Positions 1 to 5,231 of a stretch of 5,231 nt of DNA are shown here, piece by piece (position 1 is the first letter of the stretch; each line of letters opens with the position of its first letter). The notes beneath the pieces were generated by a model. It had not been told where the DNA came from. It ran no database searches and saw nothing but the letters and a program-made list of their open reading frames with translations. The DNA is from Alphaproteobacteria bacterium (GTDB lineage Bacteria > Pseudomonadota > Alphaproteobacteria > Rhodospirillales > Magnetospirillaceae): contig JADFZP010000270.1 of NCBI GenBank assembly GCA_015232485.1, positions 1-5,231 of the forward strand, written 5' to 3'. Made by a program: the position numbers and the translations under genes.

Positions 1-412
1 CCGCCTTCGCCGTCGTGTCGTAGCCGGTCAGGTCAAGATTATTCTGGATCGTCAGATTGGGGTCGACCCGATATGTCAGGTAATGCTTCCAGGGGTCGAT
101 CGCCTCTTCCCGCCTGAGCCCCAGTGTGGCCCAAGGAAGCACGCCATTCAGTTGGCTCGACGTGCAAGTACCAGCGCTGCCATCGGCGACGCCGTCCCCG
201 CCGACGACGTCGGGACAGGGCAGCGCCCGGAAGGCGGCGGCGTAGTCGCGCAAGGCGCGCTCGACGCGATCCATCATGACGCGCGCCTCGGCCACCTTGC
301 TCTTGCTGTAGAAGCTGGAGCCGATGCCCACCCCGCCGCCGACGATCAGCCCGAGAATGGCCAGCACGATCGACATCTCGACCAGCGAGAACCCGGCCTG
401 ACGACCAGCCAT
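1..412 (-). CDS. Prepilin-like protein, N-terminal 137 residues (runs off the left edge)
   Basis: This is probably a minor pilin or pseudopilin, made as a precursor, cleaved by a prepilin peptidase and anchored in the inner membrane before assembly. The start ATG at 412-410 follows a good GGGAGGG ribosome site and gives the leader MAGRQAG, cut before FSLVEM. Phe is +1 and Glu12 is the conserved Glu+5; a hydrophobic helix covers about residues 8-30. The core then shows the boxes shared with its neighbours: an amphipathic helix (about 35-60), LPCPDV (64-69), a second Cys in GTCTSS (81-86), and LNGVLPWATLGLRREEAIDP with W108 after it, followed by YRVD (113-116). The frame is open to the window edge with no stop, so the C-terminus and any added domain are unseen. 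It resembles the 464 aa gene upstream more closely than the 1043 aa one. The prepilin call is secure; the exact role is unknown. Confidence 0.88.
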   Translation of the reverse strand, partial: MAGRQAGFSLVEMSIVLAILGLIVGGGVGIGSSFYSKSKVAEARVMMDRVERALRDYAAAFRALPCPDVVGGDGVADGSAGTCTSSQLNGVLPWATLGLRREEAIDPWKHYLTYRVDPNLTIQNNLDLTGYDTTAKA

Positions 413-425
413 CGCACCCTCCCGT
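413..425 (-). promoter_or_regulatory. Ribosome binding site of the downstream prepilin gene
   Basis: On the minus strand GGGAGGG lies at 423-417, with GGAGG ending 5 bases before the ATG at 412. It fixes the start of this prepilin gene, the only one of the four preceded by a real intergenic gap (413-486, 74 bp). Nothing else in that gap is convincing: there is no strong hairpin with a T-run and no clear promoter. Confidence 0.65.
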
Positions 426-486
426 TCCCCCGACTCCCCATCGGAAGCGTACAGGATAGCACCATCCGGGGAAAGCGGCACCGGCC

Positions 487-1881
487 TCATGGCGTGAAGC
501 CGAAGCCGGTGACGCCGATCGAATCGTTATTGCCGACCGCCAGGACCAACTTGTCGAACCCACTGGCGAAGCTGCCCGCGACCGTAAGGTTCTGGTTCGC
601 GGCGTTGCCGTGGAACGCCGTGGCGCCGCGATTGGTGGCGCCGTCCCAGCCGTTGACGTTGAGCGTCTCGCTGGGTCCCAGTCCCGTCAGGCTCAGCGTA
701 TACCCGGTGTAAGTCTCGTCGGCGGCCAGGGACAGCGTCTCGCCCTCGTCCAGCGTGTTGCCGATCCCCACCCCCAACGAGCCGCCGCCGTAGAACAGGT
801 CGCCCAGGCTACCGCCGAACAGAAGCTGGCTGAGCAGTTCGGCGAGCCAGTTATTGGCCAGGGTGCTGGTGCTCGATATGGTCACGCCGCCGATGGTCAT
901 TTGGTTGGTCACGCCGGTGACGTTGCCGGACCAGTTGCCGGGAATGTTCTGGCTGGCGAAGCTGATGCTGACCGGGGCGGGACCCGAGGGAGCCGGCGTG
1001 GTGTCGGTCCCGGCGACGGTGCCCTGGGTCGCCAAGCCAGGCCGGTCGCCGCCCAGGCGGGAGGCGATCACGTCGCGCGGGCCCAGCCCGGCGGCCACCG
1101 CGAAGCTCATCAGATCGGGATGGCGGATCAGATCGTCGAAACGCGGGCTGGCGGTGCCAAAGCGCCGCGACACCCACCCGCCATGGCCGTTGGGCCGATC
1201 GCTGGTCGCCGAGACCGCCAGATTGGCGGCGTTGGGCGCCTCGGCGGTCGACAGCGCGCCGTCGTGATAGACGAAGCCGCCGCCAACTCCGCCCGCTCCG
1301 CTCTCGCCGTGGCTGATCAGGACATAGGCGGCGCCGGTGAACCGCGTCGACGGATCGTTGATCGTCACGGTCGGCGCGCCGCTGGGGTCCTGCACGATCA
1401 GACCGCGATTGAGCAGCCAGTCGTTGGGATGGACGGTGCTGGCGCAGGCGTCCGCCTCGACGGCGAAGGCGGTGGCGGTGGCGCTGCACGCGCTCATGTC
1501 CAGGCCGCCCGGAATGGTGGCCGCGCGTCCGCCGCCGTCATCGACGCGATAGCTCACATAATGGCTCCAGGGGTCGATCGCCTCGTCGCGCCGCATGCCC
1601 AGCGTCACCCAGGGCACCACCCCGTTGGCCTGACCGCCGGTGCAGGTCGGCCCGCCATCGGCGACGCCGTCGCCGGTCACGTCGGGGCAGGGCAAGGCCC
1701 GGTTGGCCGAGGCGAAATGGCGCAACACCTCCTCGATCCGGTCGAGCCGGGCCTGGGCGTCGGCCAGCCGGCTCTTGCCCAGGCGGTCGGCGCCCAGCAG
1801 CAGACCCGCGCCGACGATCAACCCCACAACGACCAGGACGACGGCCATCTCCAGCAGCGAATAGCCGGCTTGGCGGCGCAT
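487..1881 (-). CDS. Prepilin-like minor pilin/pseudopilin with C-terminal beta-sandwich domain (464 aa)
   Basis: The start ATG (1881-1879) overlaps the upstream stop as TGATG and gives the leader MRRQAG, cut before YSLLEM. Tyr7 is +1 and Glu11 is Glu+5, with a hydrophobic helix to about residue 30. The same frame stays open far upstream, but only this start gives a short prepilin leader. Core boxes are LPCPDV (64-69), NGVVPWVTLGMRRDEAIDPW (86-105), YRVD (111-114), VLISHGESGAGG (187-198), FDDLI (248-252) and AGLGPRD (264-270). Four Cys (65, 80, 132, 146) lie in the core. A Thr/Pro/Gly linker (about 280-302) leads to a Gly/Ser/Thr-rich domain (about 303-464) with strand-like segments and the motif GVGIGNTLDEGETLSL (370-385). 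That motif recalls beta-sandwich domains of exported, often PEP-CTERM-type, bacterial proteins; no PEP-CTERM tail is present. The protein is much longer than ordinary pilins (about 150 aa), so the extra domain is probably displayed. Substrate or partner is unknown. Confidence 0.9.
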   Translation of the reverse strand: MRRQAGYSLLEMAVVLVVVGLIVGAGLLLGADRLGKSRLADAQARLDRIEEVLRHFASANRALPCPDVTGDGVADGGPTCTGGQANGVVPWVTLGMRRDEAIDPWSHYVSYRVDDGGGRAATIPGGLDMSACSATATAFAVEADACASTVHPNDWLLNRGLIVQDPSGAPTVTINDPSTRFTGAAYVLISHGESGAGGVGGGFVYHDGALSTAEAPNAANLAVSATSDRPNGHGGWVSRRFGTASPRFDDLIRHPDLMSFAVAAGLGPRDVIASRLGGDRPGLATQGTVAGTDTTPAPSGPAPVSISFASQNIPGNWSGNVTGVTNQMTIGGVTISSTSTLANNWLAELLSQLLFGGSLGDLFYGGGSLGVGIGNTLDEGETLSLAADETYTGYTLSLTGLGPSETLNVNGWDGATNRGATAFHGNAANQNLTVAGSFASGFDKLVLAVGNNDSIGVTGFGFTP

Positions 1882-1883
1882 CA
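1879..1883 (-). other. Overlapping stop and start codons (TGATG)
   Basis: The TGA of the 1043 aa gene (1883-1881) shares its A with the ATG of the 464 aa gene (1881-1879). Only a weak GGGG (1892-1889) precedes the ATG, at 7 bases. This suggests translational coupling, so the two proteins are probably made together. Confidence 0.75.
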
Positions 1884-4800
1884 ATAGGCCCCGATCCCGA
1901 AATAGCGGTATTGCGGCGCCGAGCGATACACCCCGCTCGCCACCCCGGTGGTGAAGCCGAACCATAGGCTGGACTGGCTTGCCGCGACATAGGGGACGCA
2001 GTGCCAGACATGGGCGGACTCGTCGCCGTCCGAGACGAAGTTGTTCTCCAGATCGTCGCAATAGGTGGTGCCGCCCCGGCAAAGGCTCCAAGGGACGCGG
2101 GCGTCCCACAGCCAGGCCTTGACCAGCACGTCGGTGCCCGAGCAGACGCCCGCCGTGCTGGTATGCACCTCGATCCGCGCCTTGTGCCAGCTTCCGGTGA
2201 TCAGCGCCGGGCCATCGAGGGTCGTCGTCCCCGGCGTGTCGGTGACGTAGATGTTGGTGTAGGTGCCGTCCCAGGTCGCGCTTTCGACGCCGTAAAGGCC
2301 GTTCAGGGTGACCGGGCTGGCCGTCGAATTGACCACCTGCGCGTTGGATTGCGGCCCGAACAGGCTGAGATGATTGCCCAACACCCGGAACCGCGCCAGA
2401 CCGGTCAGGGTTCCGCCGGTCGTCGTGGTGGTGACCGCCTCGTCGACGGTAATCACCGTATTGCCGCCCGTCAGGGTCGACGACACCACGGTGTAGCCGT
2501 CGGCATTGTCGGCGCCGGTCAGGGTGGCGGTGTTGCCCGCCGTGAAGCGGGACCTCTGGTCGCCGGCCACCGTCAGGGTGCCGTGGGTGGCCACGGCGGT
2601 GATGGCGTAGGTGGTGCCCGAGGCGCCGACCTTGATGGTGCCGTTGGCGGTCGTGTGATCCGGCTCGGTCCCCTGGCGGTCGACGACGATGATGGTGTTG
2701 GCGCCGCTGGCGATGGACGCGCGGACGGTATAGGTCTGGTCGTTGCCGGTCGAGCCGCTGACGATCGCCGAGGCGCCGCTTACGAAGGTCGCGGTGCGGT
2801 CGCCCGACACCGTGAAGCTGGGGCCGCGCGTCGCCGCCGTGACCGTGTATCCACCCAAATCGACGTCGTAGATGGTCGGCTGATGGCGCCCGCTTTCCAG
2901 CCAGTAGCGCGGCGCGCCCGATACCGACGTGCCCGAGGCCGCCGCGTTCGCGGACAAGGTGACGGTGGTGTTGGGCGAAGCGTAGGTGGACGAGGCGACC
3001 TTGTTGACCGCCCCACCGGCATAGGCCGTGGCGCCGCCGGGGAATTCGGACGTGCGGTCTCCGGCGATCGTGAAGGTCGGATTGCCGGCCGTCACGGTGG
3101 CCGTGAAGGCGCCCAAGCCCGCCTCCATCCAATTGCGCACCATGGCGGTGACGCGTCCGTTGGCGGTGGCGCTGGGAATGGCTTCCGAAACGGTGAGGGT
3201 GGTCGCGGTCGGGGACGCGTCATAGGCCGTGGCGGTGACGGTGTAGACGCCGTTGTTGCCGGTCGAGTTGTTGACGAAGGCTTGCGAGCCGGTGGGGAAG
3301 TCGGCGCGATGGTCGCCGTCCACCGTGAAGGTGCGCGACGCGGTGCTGACGCCCACGATGTAGAAGCTGGAGCCGAGCACCACGCCGTCCGCATAGGTGA
3401 CGTCGGGCACCGTCATGCCGGTCGCCGTCAGGACGGTGTCGTTGCCGCTGACCGCCGAGCCGGACAGCGCGTAGTACGAGGTGCCGGTACTGGACAGATC
3501 GTTGCCGGTCGAGCGCCGCACCATCGCGAAGGAATTGGTGCCGAACTGCGCCGTCCGCGTGCCGGGCACGGTCAGGGTCGAGGTGGCGCCGCTCATCACC
3601 CGCATGGTCTGGCGCTCGGAGGCGCAGGCGTGATGGCCCTTGGTGGCATAGTCGCTGTCGACGGTGCCGCCGCTGACCGTGTAGCACATCGGCCCGGCGC
3701 TCGTGGTGCCGCTGTGTATGATCCCATTGCGCAGGATGGCGATGTGATTGCGCGCCTCGGTGGGGTCGCTGTGCGCCGAGTTGTGACGCGCGTCGATCTC
3801 GACGCCAAAACGCGGCGTGGGCATTTCGGTGCCCAGCGGGCCGTCGAAACCCAGATAGGCCCCATCGCCGCAGCCCAGCCCGGCCTGGGTGGCCGAGGCG
3901 GTGGACGGCAGGAAGGCGAACACCAGCCCATCGCCGCGCCGGTCGGCATTGGCCTGGGTGCCCGAGCCGCTGTCATCCTCGAAGCTGAATTCGAAGAAGA
4001 CGCGAATCGTCTTCGACGCCAGTTCGACCACGTCCGGTCCCCACAGGCAGGAACGCTGGTCGGCGCTGGCCGCCGCCGTGGTGCTGCCCGTGTCGAGCTT
4101 GGCGATCGGCATTTCGGTGCCGGCGCCGGTGTCGATCGCGCTGGTGGCGACCGAGGCCGGACTGGTGGTCGAGGAATAGGCGCGGAACTTGGTCAAGTCG
4201 CTGAGGATCGGATCGGCGCCCGGCGGCTTGCCGCGGTCGCCGCCGCCCGCCCCGACATATTTGGCCAGTTCGGACACCGTCTTGCCCAACACCACCACGT
4301 CGTCGAAATGGGCGGCGTCGGTGGGCGAGACGTTGGGCGCCGAACCCGGCAGGGCGAAAATCTGATAATCGGCGTTCGGCGCCGCGACGTTGGCCTGCTC
4401 GGCGGTCGAGCCCGGCACGCTGACGCCGCCGATCGCCTGCACCGTATAGGCGCCGGCGAAGGGCCGCAGACGCGCGCCCAGCCCCGACGGGCCGTGGCTG
4501 ATCAGGGCGAAGCTCGCCCCGCCCGTGCTGGCGTTGCGGCTGCGATAGGTGCTGGTGCAGGCGGCGTTCAGGCAGATGGTCAGGCCCGTGCCGGCATGAT
4601 TGCCGGCCAGATCCTTCAGCGCTGTCGAACCGACCGCCAACCCGTCGTCGACCCGGTACGAGATGCGCCGTCCCCACGGATCGAAGGCCATGCTTTCGGG
4701 CAGCCCCAGCGTCTGCCAGGGCACGAGGCCATTCAACTCCGCGGTCGCGCAGGTGCCTTCCTTGTAGGTGTTGGCCACCGTGGCCGTGACGCTGTCCGTG

Positions 4801-5012
4801 TGCGGCGCCGGGCAAGGCAGCCGGCCTTGGGACAGGGCGAAGGCGTTGATCGCCAGCGCGATCTCCTGCATGCGCGACGTGGCGGTGGCCTGCGCCTCGC
4901 GGCCTTGGGTGGCGGTGCGAAGAATGGCGGTCGCGCCGACCATCATGCCGACCACGACGGCCACCACGGCGATCTGGGCGATGCCGAAGCCGCGTTCGCG
5001 TTCGCCGGCCAT
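1881..5012 (-). CDS. Giant prepilin-like protein with an L-type lectin domain split by a tandem repeat array (1043 aa)
   Basis: This is probably an exported sugar-binding minor pilin or pseudopilin. The ATG at 5012 follows AGGGGGG by 4 bases. The leader MAGERERG is cut before FGIAQ, and a hydrophobic helix runs about 9-30. Position +5 is Gln13 instead of Glu. Residues 50-265 match the neighbours' core: LPCPAP (65-70), LNGLVPWQTLGLPESMAFDP (93-112), YRVD (119-122), ALISHGPSGLGA (169-180) and FDDVV (236-240). Residues about 270-470 resemble the first half of a legume/ConA-type lectin: VFFEFSF (338-344), GDGLVFAFLP (360-369), GAYLGFDG (374-381), and a metal motif E405, D407, N411, D416, H423 ahead of IAIL. 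Residues about 478-935 hold six degenerate repeats without Cys. The lectin fold appears to resume at SWHKARIEVH (941-950) and end with LWFGFTTGV (1016-1024). Each lectin half has four Cys. Similarity is by eye; the prepilin call is firm, the lectin call good, the ligand unknown. Confidence 0.88.
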   Translation of the reverse strand: MAGERERGFGIAQIAVVAVVVGMMVGATAILRTATQGREAQATATSRMQEIALAINAFALSQGRLPCPAPHTDSVTATVANTYKEGTCATAELNGLVPWQTLGLPESMAFDPWGRRISYRVDDGLAVGSTALKDLAGNHAGTGLTICLNAACTSTYRSRNASTGGASFALISHGPSGLGARLRPFAGAYTVQAIGGVSVPGSTAEQANVAAPNADYQIFALPGSAPNVSPTDAAHFDDVVVLGKTVSELAKYVGAGGGDRGKPPGADPILSDLTKFRAYSSTTSPASVATSAIDTGAGTEMPIAKLDTGSTTAAASADQRSCLWGPDVVELASKTIRVFFEFSFEDDSGSGTQANADRRGDGLVFAFLPSTASATQAGLGCGDGAYLGFDGPLGTEMPTPRFGVEIDARHNSAHSDPTEARNHIAILRNGIIHSGTTSAGPMCYTVSGGTVDSDYATKGHHACASERQTMRVMSGATSTLTVPGTRTAQFGTNSFAMVRRSTGNDLSSTGTSYYALSGSAVSGNDTVLTATGMTVPDVTYADGVVLGSSFYIVGVSTASRTFTVDGDHRADFPTGSQAFVNNSTGNNGVYTVTATAYDASPTATTLTVSEAIPSATANGRVTAMVRNWMEAGLGAFTATVTAGNPTFTIAGDRTSEFPGGATAYAGGAVNKVASSTYASPNTTVTLSANAAASGTSVSGAPRYWLESGRHQPTIYDVDLGGYTVTAATRGPSFTVSGDRTATFVSGASAIVSGSTGNDQTYTVRASIASGANTIIVVDRQGTEPDHTTANGTIKVGASGTTYAITAVATHGTLTVAGDQRSRFTAGNTATLTGADNADGYTVVSSTLTGGNTVITVDEAVTTTTTGGTLTGLARFRVLGNHLSLFGPQSNAQVVNSTASPVTLNGLYGVESATWDGTYTNIYVTDTPGTTTLDGPALITGSWHKARIEVHTSTAGVCSGTDVLVKAWLWDARVPWSLCRGGTTYCDDLENNFVSDGDESAHVWHCVPYVAASQSSLWFGFTTGVASGVYRSAPQYRYFGIGAY
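1884..2207 (-). other. C-terminal half of the split L-type lectin domain
   Basis: This encodes residues 936-1043 of the giant prepilin. SWHKARIEVH (941-950) and VKAWLWD (964-970) look like the back-sheet strands that follow the HIGID strand in legume lectins. LWFGFTTGV (1016-1024) matches the family's late 'vGfSAsTG' strand and YRYFGI the last strand. Four Cys (957, 978, 985, 1005) could form disulfides. The assignment rests on motif order and spacing seen by eye. Confidence 0.62.
2208..3581 (-). repeat. Six degenerate beta-rich protein repeats inside the giant prepilin
   Basis: This encodes residues about 478-935. Each unit opens with a strand like [TS]-[FL]-T-[VI]-x-G-[DT], a Phe five to six residues later, often an STGN turn, then YTV and a Thr/Val-rich strand. 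Units begin near residues 478, 560, 645, 731, 811 and 872, a period of about 80-86 residues except for the shorter unit from 811. The first, third and last units are the most diverged. At the DNA level the plus-strand 12-mer TTGCCGGTCGAG recurs at 2743-2754, 3256-3267 and 3502-3513, encoding the STGN turn. Otherwise the units differ too much for recent duplication. The pattern resembles small beta repeats in phage structural and bacterial surface proteins; a stalk or spacer role is inference. Confidence 0.72.
3603..4205 (-). other. N-terminal half of the split L-type lectin domain
   Basis: This encodes residues about 270-470. VFFEFSF, GDGLVFAFLP and GAYLGFDG correspond in order to the legume-lectin pattern of a front strand, an A/G-D-G-L-A-F-F loop and a G-x-L-G-L loop. 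E405, D407, N411 and D416 have the same spacing as concanavalin A metal ligands E8, D10, N14 and D19; His423 matches H24 with two extra residues between. D361 is at the place of the loop Asp that contacts sugar in legume lectins. Four Cys (322, 381-region excluded; 371, 443, 463) lie in this half: C322, C371, C443 and C463. Confidence 0.68.
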
Positions 5013-5024
5013 CGCGCCCCCCTA
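5013..5024 (-). promoter_or_regulatory. Ribosome binding site of the giant prepilin gene, overlapping the upstream stop
   Basis: On the minus strand AGGGGGG (5023-5017) lies 4 bases before the ATG at 5012 and overlaps the TAG stop (5024-5022) of the upstream gene. Only 9 bases separate stop and start, so ribosomes ending the upstream gene could reinitiate here. Confidence 0.6.
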
Positions 5025-5231
5025 TTGCGGTCGCGGCCCCAGCCCGGCCCGCTGGGCCAAGCCGAGGATGGTCGACCAGCGCACGATGTCGTCGAACTGC
5101 GTCGCCGCCACGTCGCTGCGACTGGCCGCCACGAAGGCGGTGAAGCCGACGGGGGCGTCACGGGTCGCCTCCAACGCGAGCGTGTTCAGGTTCTGCGCCT
5201 GATAGCCGGTGGCCGTCGCATCCGCCCCCGT
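5022..5231 (-). CDS. Prepilin-like protein, C-terminal 69 residues (start outside the window)
   Basis: The frame enters at 5231 and ends at TAG (5024-5022). The fragment has no signal or membrane segment, but it lines up by eye with the end of the core of the 464 aa prepilin: QNLNTLALEATRDAP against PNAANLAVSATSDRP, then FDDIV (46-50) against FDDLI, and AGLGPR (62-67) against AGLGPR. It stops three residues later, so it lacks any added C-terminal domain and probably shows the minimal form of this family. It is most likely the first visible member of the operon, 9 bp upstream of the giant prepilin. A prepilin leader is expected upstream but cannot be seen. Its product is named by homology to neighbours only. 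Confidence 0.75.
   Translation of the reverse strand, partial: TGADATATGYQAQNLNTLALEATRDAPVGFTAFVAASRSDVAATQFDDIVRWSTILGLAQRAGLGPRPQ

Noticed and set aside
413..486. Possible promoter or terminator in the only intergenic gap
   Set aside because: On the minus strand TATCCT could pass for a -10 box, but there is no good -35. The TTTCCCC...GGGGGAA pairing would need a loop of over 30 bases and has no T-run.
83..712. Plus-strand open frame across the 74 bp gap
   Set aside because: It is antisense to two supported genes and has no ribosome site or known motif.
610..1887. Long plus-strand open frame (425 codons) opposite the 464 aa prepilin
   Set aside because: It is Gly/Ala/Arg/Gln-rich, has no recognisable domain, and is fully antisense to a gene with clear prepilin motifs. 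Such frames are common in G+C-rich DNA.
1882..3132. Upstream in-frame extension of the 464 aa prepilin to 3132 (881 codons in total)
   Set aside because: The extension lies inside the giant prepilin gene in another frame, is His/Arg/Gly-rich low-complexity sequence, and would bury the prepilin leader mid-protein.
2743..3513. Recurring TTGCCGGTCGAG as a DNA-level binding site or recombination site
   Set aside because: All three copies fall in the same codon phase at the STGN turn of the protein repeats, so coding similarity explains them.

Overview
The window is a G+C-rich stretch in which all four recognisable genes read on the minus strand, packed almost end to end. Base composition, codon use and protein style (prepilins with an LPCP box, a DPW..YRVD box and an FDD..AGLGPR tail) suggest an alphaproteobacterium, perhaps of the Rhodospirillales. 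That placement is an impression from sequence style, not a search result.

Layout in transcription order (right to left): (1) positions 5231-5022, the last 69 residues of a prepilin-like protein whose start lies outside the window; (2) 5012-1881, a very large (1043 aa) prepilin-like protein; (3) 1881-487, a 464 aa prepilin; (4) 412-1, the first 137 residues of another prepilin that runs off the left edge. The gaps are 9 bp, a 1 bp stop/start overlap (TGATG), and 74 bp. This spacing suggests one operon of minor pilins or pseudopilins. No promoter or terminator is evident; transcription most likely starts beyond position 5231.

The three visible N-termini each have a short basic leader ending in Gly, an aromatic +1 residue and a long hydrophobic helix: the class III (PilD-processed) signal of type IV pilins and type II secretion pseudopilins. 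All four proteins share pieces of one periplasmic core. On that core, gene 3 carries a C-terminal beta-sandwich-like domain. Gene 2 carries what looks like an L-type (legume/ConA-type) lectin domain, interrupted by about 460 residues holding six degenerate beta-rich repeats.

The best candidate for something new is gene 2. It looks like a pilus- or pseudopilus-borne lectin in which a repeat array is inserted inside the lectin fold. The Mn/Ca-binding motif is preserved, and Gln replaces the Glu normally found at position +5 of the mature pilin. I infer a minor-pilin complex displaying carbohydrate-binding or adhesive domains. Assembly genes (PilD peptidase, PilB/GspE ATPase, PilC/GspF, PilQ/GspD secretin) are not in the window, so pilus versus secretion system cannot be decided here.
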